From positions 568,289,469-568,353,468 of the forward strand of contig CM046876.1 in the NCBI GenBank assembly GCA_025667525.1: a DNA stretch of 64,000 nt, written 5' to 3'. The notes below the pieces were generated by a model. The model was not told the DNA's origin. It worked only from the letters and a program-made list of their open reading frames with translations, and made no database searches. This stretch comes from Glebionis coronaria. Taxonomy: Eukaryota > Streptophyta > Magnoliopsida > Asterales > Asteraceae. Within the stretch, counting starts at the first letter, position 1. Each line of letters begins with the position of its first letter. Made by a program: the position numbers and the translations under genes. Shown here one piece after another: positions 46,221 to 57,593 of the stretch.

Positions 46221-46710
46221 ATATGCAATATGTTGGTTGTAGACCAAGAGCTGTCAATCTAAAATACTTATCCTGAGGGGTGTGACTCAATACCCCTTGT
46301 GATATGGATGTGTATCTGTCCGACATCAGTTAGCTAGGTCTCTGGTTATAGTCTCTCTCGTGAATAAGAAAAGATCTCCTTCGTTTCTGTGGATGTAAAT
46401 AACTAATTATTGGTGTTATGCGACTGTTTTTCTACTCTATTTTGATCTTTTAGTAGTTGACGTTTTTCTTTTGTTTTGTTGTTGTGCAGAGTTAAAAAGA
46501 TAGTGTAATCAGATTGTTTGAAGTTCAACCTGTACAAAGCTAATGGCAAGAATTAAGCCTCAAGCGCTGTTGCAGCAAAGCAAAAACAAGAAAGCACCAA
46601 GGAGTATCAATGTCACCACGATTGGATTGTACACTGTAGTTACTGCTGTTACGGTCTTTTTCATCTATGCTACATACAAACACTGGTCTCAAAGGTTTGT
46701 ATCAAACTGA

Positions 46711-48634
46711 TGTTTTCCCTTCAGATGCTACTATAGCAGACTTGAAAATATCGTGAATTGTGCCCTATTGTATCAGTCAGATTATGAACTTTTGTTATAT
46801 GTTACTGTACTTGAGTTTGTTTGAGGTCCCAATACTGAAAGACTAATGGTACCTCTATGTAATTGAGTTTGTTTGCTGCTTAATATTAATAGTCAAAGAT
46901 GGTCATGGATGATTTATTGTGATTCGCGATATTTGTTTGCTTGCTGCTAGGTTTTGCAATTCAGTTAAGTTCTTCCCATTTTAAGTCAAATTCTTCTGCT
47001 AGCGTTTCATTTTATCCCGTTAATCCTATGTTGTTTTACATGTTTGTCAGTGTCTAGGTGATGGTAGTGCACATTTTCAACCTTTTGTACGTAGAGAACT
47101 CATTATTGATTCTTTGCACCATAACATTAGAAAACAACATATGAAGTTGTTGTTGACCTAGACCGGATACTTTACACCCTGTCAATCCTTAAATTGTATG
47201 ATTTGTAAACGTTGCGACAATTAGACAGTTGGAAACATGGTTCTGGAGAACTCATCATTATTGAGGTGTAGTTTTTTACAACCCTCTCGAGTTTATGGCT
47301 GTTTTCTAGATTGAAGTACCCTTTCGTCGCCCTGAAGGTCTGCAGTTATTTTTAACAGTTGTTGGTTTATCTTTAGGCACCAATAATCAATTTTTTAACA
47401 TATTTTATCAAAAAATTCATTTTTCACTACACCAATTCAAAACTATGTTAATGTTGAATAGGACAGTTCTTTTGTTCGACTATAATTGTCATTGTGATTC
47501 AGAACAGAGGGATTATCTTATTATGTACGAGTCACAAGAAGTCTTGATGGTTAATCTTCTGAGTATTTCGCTTCATGTTGGCGGAAATTATTTATATAAT
47601 GAACGCTGGACATATGGCGTTCATTTGTTGATATCCATTTATTTGTCTTGTATATGAGGTTCGGTAAAGCTTTATTGTTGCATAATCAGACGCCTCTAAA
47701 CTGTCTTTCACATCAAAAGTTGTTCCATTTGTATTATTACATACTAACTTGTTATCCGATCACTTATCAGCTCCAATTCACCATGATACAGTGTGATATA
47801 GGGCAAGGTTCTCATATCAGGAGGGCAGCATAACATTGTATCATATAGGGCAAGGTTCTCATATCAGAAGACTGGCATAACCACAAACTAAAGGTTCAAA
47901 ATGGACACAATACGATGTGGTTAGCGAGGCTAGTTTAAGTTATCAATGCCGTTTTCTCCATGTTTGACTATGTGAATGGGGAATGGGTATGTACACACTA
48001 CATGTTTGGCGGGTTTAAAAGACGCCTAGGTTTATGGGTTTCATTAACGTTTTCAAGAACAAGTCCAAGCCTACAAACCAAACATCTATATTAGAAATGA
48101 AAGTAGTTCCCTCATTCCCATTCTCTCAAACCAAACACCCTCTATGCATTTGAAATCATAAAAAAAACACTAATAAATACAAAACCTTCGTAATCTGTTT
48201 ACCTTAAATTCCACTCACTCTTATATAAGCCTTGCAAAATAATACTAATGCTGAATTGATTAAAACGATTGCATATAAAATTTATATTTAATAAATTTTT
48301 TTTAATATAATTAAAATAAAATCAAAATAAGCAGAATAAGTCACAAGTTCAATTCCGTACTACTAAACAAATGCTCACTATTTTCTTTTTGATAGCCAAC
48401 CTTATAAATATTATCATAAACATTTATTAAATAAAGACAACTCACAACCTATTAATCGATGGACCACTCGTTACTTGAGGGTAGATGTGCCTAAAGGTCA
48501 ATCCACAGTCCGCACCTAGAAGCCAGGAGCGCACGGGCGAGAGTTTCTCCGACGATGTAAACCTTGTGAGTTTAACAATTCAATTACTCGTCGTATTTAT
48601 CTTCTAATCTTTTGACTTTGAAAAGAGAGAGATT
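46711..48634. other. No gene; repeats
   Basis: 46740-46800 still resembles the first intron of the complete cyclophilin gene. 46810-47225 resembles 35026-35815. 47786-47832 is repeated at 47836-47882 (tatagggcaaggttctcat core). No coding frame is credible. Confidence 0.5.
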
Positions 48635-48667
48635 TATGAGTGGATTTGTTGAGCCCAAGTTGGAAAA

Positions 48668-49995
48668 AACATGGGCCTCAAACACAAATGAAAAAACAAA
48701 GATCACATAAATAAAAATTGAAATTGTAAAGTATGTATGTTTTTCTGTTGGAAACAAAAGTTTGATACATCGGAACATCCTCTGCAACAAAACAAAAAAC
48801 AACGTTCGCATCTTCTTCTTGTCGGGTTTGTTCCCCTTATTATATTTTGACTATATTAGTTTCTTAACTTTAAGATCTGTTACTAATTGTGGAAAATTAA
48901 TGAAATTTTGATATCTTGTTATTTGATCTGATGAATTATTTAGTATTATCAACCTCTGTTATTTGTTCTTGTTTACGCGCTTAGGATATTGTTAACTTGT
49001 GCCTTTACTAGTTGTTAGGATCCTATTGCGACTTACCTGAATCAAATTTTGACATAAATTGATTGGGTAAGTATTTGTTGCCGGCCTAGGGGCGTTATCA
49101 TCGAACGTGTACATGATACTTGTCCTGAGGGTTTCTGTTTTCATCGCCCCTTGTTATGTGGATGTGTTATAATTTGATGTTTTGTCTGCGTTTGTGCCGT
49201 ATTGAAATTAGCTAGGCTTCTGTTTTTGAAAATTGTAGCTAAGGTTCCTTGACTAGTAGCAGCCTCGTGTAAATTGTAGCTTAGGATATTGTTAACTTGT
49301 GCTTTTACTAGTTATTAGGATCCTATTACTACTTACCGGAATCAAACTTTGATATAAATGGATGGGATAAGTATTTTTCGAAGGCCAAGGGCGTTATCGT
49401 CAAACGTGTACATGATATACTTATCCCGAGGGTTTCTGTTTTCATCGCCCCTTGTTATGTGGATGTGTTATAAATTAAGGTTTTGCCTGCGTTTGTCCCG
49501 TATTGAAATTAGCGAGGCTTCTGGTTTTGAAAATTGTAGCTAAGGTTCCTTGAGCCTCGTGAATATGATATGACATCGTTGTGCCTTTGGCTGAACCACG
49601 TAAACTGTCGTGTATTGAAATTAGCTAGGCTTCTGGTTTTGAAAATTGTAGCTAAGGTTCCTTGACTAGTAGCAGCCTCGTGAATATGATAAGATATCAT
49701 GTGTGCCTTTGGCTGAACCACGTAAACTGCTAACTGACGTGTTTTGTGATTGTATTTTTTCTATAACCACACTTTTCAAAAATTTGCTAATATTAATGCA
49801 TAGTCAGAAACATGGTCTGCTTTTTTCGCTGATATGGACAATAAGGATAGTGAATTGAATTTGTGTGTAGGAAAGTTTTGGCGATGGTTAGTGATTTTGG
49901 ATATTTTGCTTAACAGTTAATTGTGCATATAATGGTTGATGGGGATATTGAACTAGAGTTTATACTTATTTGTTTTTGTTTTTGTTGTTATGCAG
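48668..49995 (+). other. Leader and 5'-UTR intron of the cyclophilin gene
   Basis: The leader exon probably ends at 48825; the intron runs 48826-49995 (tgttatgcag|agtg). ATGGGCC (site II-like) at about 48670 is shared with the duplicate copy. The intron has a tandem duplication: about 48981-49268 repeats at about 49272-49556, and a second, shorter one (about 49501-49610 repeats at 49612-49730). Confidence 0.65.
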
Positions 49996-50051
49996 AGTGA
50001 ATTAAGATAGTGTAATAAGATTGTTTAAGGTTGAATCTATATTAAGAATTA

Positions 50052-52474
50052 ATGGCGAGGATTAAGCCTCAGGCGCTGTTACAGCAAAGCAAAAAGAAGA
50101 AAGCACCAAGAAGTATCAGTGTTACCACGATTGGATTGTACAGTGTAGTTACTGTTGTTATGGTCTTTTTCCTCTTTGCTACATACAAGCACTGGTCTCA
50201 AAGGTTTGTTATCTTAGAATTTGCCTACTTCTCCTCTACCTGATAACCTTTTAAATTATAATGGTCGACTTATGAGAAAAAACCCAAAAACCATTTCCTT
50301 TGGGACTTTTGTCCCAATTAGTTCAAGGATTCAGGCTAAACACCTAACTTACGTGGCCTTAAGTACACCTTTGGATGGTGGTTTTTAAATTACGGTCGCC
50401 ACTATGGGTAGTCTATAACTTATGGGAAATTATGCCTAATTGTATTACTTAATCTTATGAACTTTGGTTTATGCGGCTAGTATACTTATATTTGGAAACT
50501 AGGTTATGCCTTTTTATATTATGTACGTATATAGATTAAGTGCTAAACAGTAACTAATGAGTGATGTATATGTTTACTTTTAGGTCAATGGTTCAGCCAG
50601 AGGAAGGAACATCAAACTTTCAGGTACAAGTGTTCACTCACTCTGCCGCTTCTTCTTTTTTTGGCATATCTATTCTTTAAGTGAAATTCTGTCAAAGTTG
50701 ATGTCTGGCTCCTTTTTTGTCTCTTCATTCACTGAATTATCTTTTCCCTGTGTATTAAGAAGTTAAGCTTTTAACCATAGAAAATCGTGCCATTCCAATT
50801 CCAAAGCTGTTTATAAACATGGTGAACTATACCGAAAGAATTCGCTTTAGATAATTATACCACATCTGTAGGAGTAGGTGTTCCTTTTTTACTTTTCATC
50901 AAGCGATGAGGTGATATTTGTGCTAGTTCGTATATCTTAATTCTGTTTCTTCAATCTGTAACAGGTCGAAGATGAATTTTCAGATTCAAAGAAGTCTGAC
51001 ATTCCTAGATATGCTGTAAGTTTCTGCACCTCAATTTTGTGTTTTCACCTCATATGCTTTTGTTTCAGCGATATAGACACAGCTCTTTTTTTCTTTCTCG
51101 AGCATGTATAGTGATTACCCTCTAAGGATGCAAGTCCTAATGCCAAATGTTGTCGCTACAGTTAATTCGGCATGTTTAAGCAGTTTAATGTTATATGATA
51201 TAGCTTCTTAGCTGTATGTAACAAACAAACAAAAAAAAAAAATCCGCTGGCCTTTTTCTCCATCTTCTAAAGTCTGAACCTTTAGTCTTGTATATGTATG
51301 TATTAGTATCCGTTTGGCTTTCTGGTAGTTCAGTTGTTGTATTACTTTATTTGGTCTGACATACTTGTGTCTCCAGATTTTCAACACGTCCAAAGGTTTG
51401 ATCACGGTGGAACTGTACAAGGAAGGTTCACCTGAAGTTGTGGATGAATTTATTGATGTCTGGTGAGTATTGTTTACCCTATAATCCCATGTCTACAATT
51501 AAAACCATACCGGCTCGTCTGATGATTCTTTCCACTTTCCATAGCTCCTTCGAATATTACTTGGATCCGAAAGTTCTGATTGTATTATAAAGAGAAATAA
51601 GAGAGACAGAAAGACACTAATATTGTGTGTACAAACACCGAACATAATTTGACCGAACTAGTTGATGTGGCTAGGTGATATATTTCAGTTCAGTAAACAG
51701 CTCACTTATATATTCAATAACATTTCCGTATAAGTTTTCTTTACTCTAGCCTTTCCTCTTTAAGGTTCTGCCTGTAAGAATACGTTGGTTTTTACTCAGT
51801 TCGTTGCAAATTGGACAGTGCAGCTTTAGCTAAACTTACTAGCTGATTAGCTTTTATTTAATTTCATGCTGGTTACTGATCTTTTGAAATGTGTTTTCAG
51901 CCAGAAGGGACACTTCAAAGGGATGCTATTTCAACGTGTGGTGAAACATTTTGTAATCCAAGGAGGCGACGCTGATAATCATTCAGTAATTGAGGATTGG
52001 ACTTCTAGAGAGAAGCACTACAACCAGCTTGAGAAAAGGTTCTTCTAATTCCACACCAATCATCGTTTTCACACGAACTTCATCTTGAAATATAACATAC
52101 TCTTACATCTACAGATTAAAGCATGAAGCATTTATGCTTGGTACATCCAATACGAAACACGAGAAAGGTGGATTTGATATTTTCATCACAACTGCACCGA
52201 TTCCAGATCTAAATGCCAAGCTTAATGTATTTGGACGTGTCATTAAGGGAGAAGACATTGTTCAGGTAAAGATAATATTACAAGTCGTGATGTTTGCTCT
52301 TTGCTAAGGTTAAAGTGCAAATAAGTTCATTACACGATGATTGAGCATTAACAATGATTGTACCTTAATCTGGAATTTGCATTTCAGGAAATCGAGGAGG
52401 TGGACACAGATGAACATTACAGACCTAAATCTCGAATTGGGATCATTGACGTGACACTGAAACAGAACATTTAA
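50052..52474 (+). CDS. Membrane-anchored cyclophilin (peptidyl-prolyl isomerase family), CYP21-4-like
   Basis: Coding exons 50052-50203, 50584-50623, 50965-51015, 51377-51462, 51901-52038, 52115-52265 and 52388-52474 join to 234 codons, all GT-AG. A basic N-terminus ([20 protein letters not shown]) precedes one transmembrane helix (about residues 25-45), then a short acidic linker and the cyclophilin domain. [14 protein letters not shown] (120-133) keeps Arg122, Phe127 and Gln130 of the active site. The positions of human CypA Trp121 and His126 carry Asp187 and Leu192, so isomerase activity may be weak. The layout matches Arabidopsis CYP21-4, a type II Golgi-associated protein (from family knowledge). 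Partner copy at 46543 is truncated. Confidence 0.88.
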
Positions 52475-52717
52475 GGTTTCACTTGATTCGTTTCCATCGC
52501 CTGGAACATCATGGGCCAGACGTACGTCTTTGGTGTCTGGAGATAGAGAGAGCAGTGGGGGTTGGGTTTATGGTTGTGTGTAATCCATGGATAAACGCTG
52601 TTTGTGTGTTTTTGCTTGTTCTTGTGACAGGACAGTCAGTTTAATTAGAATTTTAGGTGATACAATATTAACCTCAATATTTGTCATGAAATTCTTATCA
52701 ATTATTTTTTATACTTT
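52475..52717. other. 3' UTR of the cyclophilin gene
   Basis: No coding content; the poly(A) site is not obvious. It runs into the inverted-repeat element at 52718. Confidence 0.5.
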
Positions 52718-53670
52718 TTCACCTTTCGTCCTAAAACTTCTAAGATTACACCACCCGTCCCTGTACTTGACACTTTGTAACAGACTTCACATTTGATCGT
52801 TAGTCCGTTAGTTGATTGCATTAACTCAATGCAGATAAGGGTCTTGATCATTTTACACCCGATCTTGAGGATACGTTAGTCTTTTTGCTTTCCGTCATCT
52901 TCTCCTTACGTGCACTCCCAAGATTGTTCAACTCATAAAGCAATATATAAACACAAAATCTAGATCTAAACACAAATGACAAACCCATGACAATTTAACT
53001 TTTTATTAAGTTAAAACATAAATCGAACACCACCTATTGGCTAAAAACATAATCCGAAACACCCAACTGTTAGAACCATGGTTCTAAATAGCCCGCTATA
53101 GCTCGCCTTAAGGCGCACTAAAGCTTGAGGCGCGACCTCCACGCAACGCAATAGGTTGAGGTGCGCTACGACATAAGATGCGGTTATTTTTTGAATTCAA
53201 CTTCAAAATATGAATATTATCACATGTAAAGAGAGTTTTCTAACTTCAGTTATTATGTAAAACACTTATTGTGAACTAAAAATAAATATAACATTGAAAT
53301 ATGATAAAACAAATAAATATTTTTATATGTTGTGCCGCCATAAGCCACGCTTTAAAAACGCTAAAGCTTCGCCTTAGCCGCTAAAGTGTGTAGCTTGGAC
53401 ATGCCGTTACGCCACGCTTCACGCTATTTATAACCATGGTTAGAACTAATACCAACCTTGCCGAAATATGGAATGTGAAATATCAAAGAGAAAATGGGAG
53501 GTTGAAGACAAAGTGGGTAGAAAGACTAAAATGGTCATCACGTGATATGCACACGCCTATTTAACGACTTTTATTAACAGACTAACGGTCAGAGGACCGG
53601 TCTGTTACATAATTCAAGTATACGGACGGACAGACGGTGTAAAATTTTAAGTATTAAGACAAAAGGTGAA
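52718..53670. mobile_element. Long-TIR (MULE-like or foldback) non-coding element
   Basis: Left arm 52718-52810 and right arm 53574-53670 are inverted repeats with about 75 percent match by eye (shared pieces TTACACC, GTAACAGAC, CGTTAGTC). No transposase. No 9-bp target duplication recognised. A MITE sits inside. Confidence 0.72.
53077..53438. mobile_element. hAT-type MITE nested in the long-TIR element
   Basis: Ends CATGGTTCTAAATAGC and GCTATTTATAACCATG; TSD gttagaac at 53069-53076 and 53439-53446. 362 bp, non-coding, with internal aagcttcgcctta-type words on both sides. Confidence 0.9.
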
Positions 53671-53874
53671 TAATGTGGAAACCACAAGGGCGATTCATGC
53701 AATTAGCTCATAAATAAAAACAAGTTATTGGCTTATTGCAGCAACTTTATCTGAGATATTTCAAACAATGCACCATCAAGCTAAGTCTAACAATGCTTCA
53801 CATCTGTTTTATATCCTGAATTCTTGTTTCGTGTAAGTGCCGATGTTATCAGAGTGATGTGAGGCCACACATGC

Positions 53875-53918
53875 CACTATAAATGCTGGTCTTATGTATC
53901 CCTTAATTACACTATAAA
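53875..53918 (+). promoter_or_regulatory. TATA boxes upstream of the small peptide gene
   Basis: CTATAAATGC near 53878 and CTATAAATAATA near 53912. The second is 55 bases from the ATG, so transcription from the first fits better. Confidence 0.4.
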
Positions 53919-53966
53919 TAATAACTAGTCACTAACGGATATATTATTGTGAAAGACACATCCAAG

Positions 53967-54179
53967 ATGGTTTCCGCCACCAAGACAATAAGTGTGATCG
54001 CAATCATAATGATGTTCTTTGTTGCAACAATGGTAGCTATACCTTGCTGTGATGGGGAGTACACCTCCTGCTGCAAAGTTGGGAATGTTGTTAATATTAC
54101 TTCCTTTGCAAATGTTCCTACTTACGCAAAGGTGGCTGGTCGTAAGGGGGCTGCGATTGTTGTTGCAAATCATAACTAA
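53967..54179 (+). CDS. Candidate small secreted peptide, 70 aa
   Basis: ATG at 53967 to TAA at 54177-54179. The first ~29 residues form a hydrophobic signal-peptide-like segment (VIAIIMMFFVATMVA), with likely cleavage before IPCCDG. The mature part has two adjacent Cys pairs (CCDGEYTSCC), then an Asn/Val/Ala-rich tail ending ANHN. TATA boxes lie upstream, and the region is free of obvious transposon sequence. I do not recognise the family; short length means chance is possible, but the signal peptide, Cys pairs and TATA context argue for a real gene. Confidence 0.5.
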   Translation: MVSATKTISVIAIIMMFFVATMVAIPCCDGEYTSCCKVGNVVNITSFANVPTYAKVAGRKGAAIVVANHN

Positions 54180-56370
54180 TAGCTGATCACTCACTTTGGA
54201 ATATGTTGTTCGTATGGGTGGTTGTTTTGTTTTTCCATTTCTGTTAAAGGCGTCTACTACATGTCTGTCTGATCTGTGTTGTTACAATAAGAGTGTTTTT
54301 CATATGCAAAATATGTTGGATATGGAATGATCAAAAGTCATCGTGTGAATAAGATCCTACTTTTATCTTCTCATTGCGTTAACTAGTCTTGGGACGCTTT
54401 GATTATTGGATTAGCTCATCTATGTTACAAATGAAAGTATTTAACGGTGTAACCGTAAGCATCACATACATACGACTCGTTACCTTAAAATCTGTAAATA
54501 TCAGTAAGCAAACTTTTAGTATAAGTATAACTATACGGTTCCTATAAGTGCAACTCTTTTTAGCTAGACTCGGGGACCTTTCATGGTCTTAAAAGTTAAA
54601 ACCATGGACACACGGGATGACAAGCACTGCAAACACAGATCTACAAACCTTTTACTGTATTTAGCTAGAAATTCACTGCAACTTTTTACAACTGTTATTA
54701 TATTCGTATCAGCAAAAAACGATTGCACTAGTTTTTTTTATCACCCTTGTAATGTTGTTGCAAACACGCTAATAAAAGCGCGCAACAGCAATTAACTTAA
54801 AAAGTGATCGATGCAGAACTTAGGAGGAAATTAGGGGAAGAACTTATCTACAATAATAGTGTGCTAGTTATTTAATGACAGATTAGGAGACAGATGCCCT
54901 GTGTTTATATTTTATAAGTACAAGGATTAAGGAAATGTACAAAACCATGTTTCATGTTTAATGATTCATTTGGAGTTAGTAACTAGCCTACCATTAATCA
55001 CGGATTAACAAAACACCTAGGCCTTGTTACCACTTTTTTAATACTGTATACGAAACCAACCTTAATCTCTCATGTTACTTAATTCCTGTCTTTGGATCAC
55101 TAATTCTATTTTAACATTTTGGTAGTGTAGCCGTGGTTGGCAAGGAGTGGTGGTAAAACTTTTTGGAGCAATGAGCTATGAAAAAAAAACATTTTGATTT
55201 TTAATGTTTGTTTGGCAAAAGGAGTGGCGAGCGTTATGATTTTTTTTATTCGTTTGGCAAATGAGCGGTGAACGGTGCTATTTTTTAAGAATATTAGTTT
55301 TTTAATGCTTCCTTTAAAAAGCGGTGACAAATAGCGATAAACAAATGAGCGGTAAGTATGACAGTTGTTGCTCGCAGCTATTGCTCGTAGCTACTGTTTA
55401 CTGTTCTGCTCACCGCTACTGCTCATTTCAAAACCTTAACATGAGTATGATTTTTTTTTTTTACTAGGAATCGTCTTTCTGCTACTTGATTTTGAGAAAA
55501 TCCTCAAAATGGATATATTTGGATCCTTTGTTCTCAATATGGACAAATATTGCTATTAAAATCCTAAGGTCAACCCACTTAATTCATGATACATAATTTT
55601 GTCTTTACTATTATTTAGACAAAACCATTTGTGGTCGACTTTAATTTGGGGTGTCACGGTAGTTGGTTGACCAATTTTGAGGTGTCACAACCATGGGGCG
55701 CACTTTTTTTAAATCATCAATAGTCATCGCGTTATCAAAATTAAGTTCACGTTTAAGAAGTAAGTCGATTGCTCGTACTTTTCTACAAGTCAAATATTGT
55801 GACTAATTCAAGAAGAGCATCGATTCACATGTCTAATTGATATAGGTATGTTTAAACTGCGTGTTTGTTGTTATAACTTAATCGATTTTTCACAAACTTA
55901 TAAGCGACTACCACGTCTGTTTAATCACAGAATTAATCACGCTAGGCCACCAAATCATTTCTCACTTCCAGAATTTGATTTACGTGAGGTCTTATAGCAC
56001 TTAATTTAAGAATTTCATTTTAAGTTGCATATGTATTTTGGAGAAAAATGATTTGGAAAATAATAATAAGAATAAATTATGTTTTGGACGGTCAAATTAA
56101 ATACACTACTCATCTTTAAATCTGAAAGTTTTATTTCAGACGGTCCTTATCTGAAAAATAAGGACAATTTATATAACAAGTTTCTATCAAATTAATTATA
56201 CAATTGGTCCTATTTTTTAAAATAAAGATCGTAAAAATTACAACTTTTAGATTTAAGAACGATCGGTGTATATAATTTGACCAAAAGACGAAAATTATTA
56301 TTTCTGTAAATCTAATAATAAAAAAAGTGGTAGAAGAAAACAAAGAGAAGAAGGTTCGAAAAGAAAGCGC
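54180..56370. other. No gene seen; repeat words
   Basis: About 2.2 kb. 55130-55430 has recurring gagcggt/accgctc and cgcagctattgctcgtagct words, probably an old MITE. 55650-55695 has two ggtgtcac(g/a) modules. No credible coding frame. Confidence 0.4.
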
Positions 56371-56609
56371 GTTAAATCCGGTGCTGCGCACGTGGTAATG
56401 CGTAGATATTGCGGGATTTCTTTACACGTGAACTCTGCTCATTGGCTGTAACCCAACGCCCCCACACCTCCCCTGTTTTTGGATTCATCTCATCTATCGC
56501 CCTTTCATTTCAAATTTTCAAAATGATTTTCTCATTTTAATTCACTTTTCTCAAGTTCATAAATTTTCTATACTTTTCTTATATGGGTATGTTTCTTATT
56601 CTTGTATCT
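56371..56609 (+). promoter_or_regulatory. Promoter-like region with two G-boxes
   Basis: CACGTG at 56389-56394 and 56425-56430, ATTGG (inverted CCAAT) at 56441-56445, then C-rich and pyrimidine-rich sequence resembling a transcript leader. It is cut off by a MITE-like piece (56610) and the Copia element (56803); any gene it drives lies beyond the window. Confidence 0.4.
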
Positions 56610-56802
56610 AGGGGCGGACCCACATGGGATTCGGGTGTGGCACGGGCTACATCTAATTTTTTTAGTCTACTACGGGCTACACCCAATTTGAGATTACGAA
56701 GTGTAGATTTTTCCGAAAAATATGGATTTTCTAGTATGTGCAACACGCAAAAAAAATTGTGCTACTTTGGTTTAGGCCAAAATAGGTTTATGATATAAAT
56801 AT
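56610..56802. mobile_element. MITE fragment interrupted by the Copia insertion
   Basis: Starts AGGGGCGGACCCACATG, like the ends of the 35871 and 40468 MITEs. No right end before the Copia LTR; the rest is expected after the Copia element, outside the window. Confidence 0.5.
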
Positions 56803-57578
56803 TGAAAGTTTATGGACTTTAAAATCGATAGTCGTGTGATAGGATCGAACTCGAGATCACGGGATTGCACACATTACGTGAAGAGTTAATTTATTTATTA
56901 AATATATTTATTATATTTATTAAATCAAACTGTAGCTAACGATCGTTAAGTAATTAAAAGTTAAGTATTAAACGGTCGTTATAGAAGGTTAAAGAAGCTA
57001 AAAGAAGGAGTCGGAAAAGTTCCGGAAACCTCTTTTGGAGGTGTAATATCCGGCCTAAATAGAGGAGACAAGAGAGAAGGGAAAAGATTTTGTTGCTTTA
57101 TCTTGTTTAACCTTGGAAGAGAAGTTTTCCAAGGTGTATATAAACAAACCTAAAGCCTCATAATTTTTCACTCCATTCTCTCTTTTCTTTGCTCCTAACC
57201 GCCGGCCAAACACACCCTTATTAGGGTTACCTTTGATTTTCTATAAGTTATTTTAGATCTAGTCCTAGCCCCTCTCTAGGGTTGTTGGGTAGATCTTCCA
57301 TAGACTTGGAAGGCTCGGTTCTGTTCGTGCTAGACTCACGATTAGCTCATCGTATCACGTGTGTACAAGATCGTGGTGTGATCTTATTTTAGATTACATC
57401 CTGGTGGTGTTCTTGATCTATTTTTACCGGTGATCGTTCTGCTAAGGAAAAGGTATGTAACCCTAGCCTTGATTAATTATAATTGTGTTATTTAAAGATC
57501 TTGTTAATCTGCTTCCGCTGTATGCTCTTTGATCCATGTTAGGGTTTTTATAATTGTTATGATAATCATAAACCATCA
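56803..57578 (+). repeat. 5' LTR of the young Copia element
   Basis: 776 bp, starts TGAAAG and ends CCATCA. TATA box TATATAAAC at 57137. Confidence 0.92.
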
Positions 57579-57579
57579 G

Positions 57580-57593
57580 TGGCATCGAGAGCC
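57580..57593 (+). promoter_or_regulatory. Primer-binding site of the young Copia element
   Basis: TGGCATCGAGAGCC, a variant of the usual TGGTATCAGAGC initiator-Met site, one base after the LTR. Confidence 0.75.

Larger units (their letters stand above)
44312..46710 (+). pseudogene. Truncated duplicate of the cyclophilin gene (leader and first coding exon only)
   Basis: The promoter/leader (44312-44450) parallels 48635-48825, including ATGGGCC and acatcggaa words. A donor at 44451 and an acceptor before 46490 bound a leader intron that now holds a TRIM element. The first coding exon, 46543-46694, is 152 bases like its partner and encodes [20 protein letters not shown] plus the transmembrane anchor. 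The donor (aaag|gtttgt) is kept, but none of the six further exons follows, and reading on gives a stop four codons later. If transcribed it could make only a ~55-residue membrane-anchored stub. Confidence 0.82.

Noticed and set aside
54583..54795. 70-codon frame after the small peptide gene
   Set aside because: No signal peptide, no conserved motif and no promoter context.
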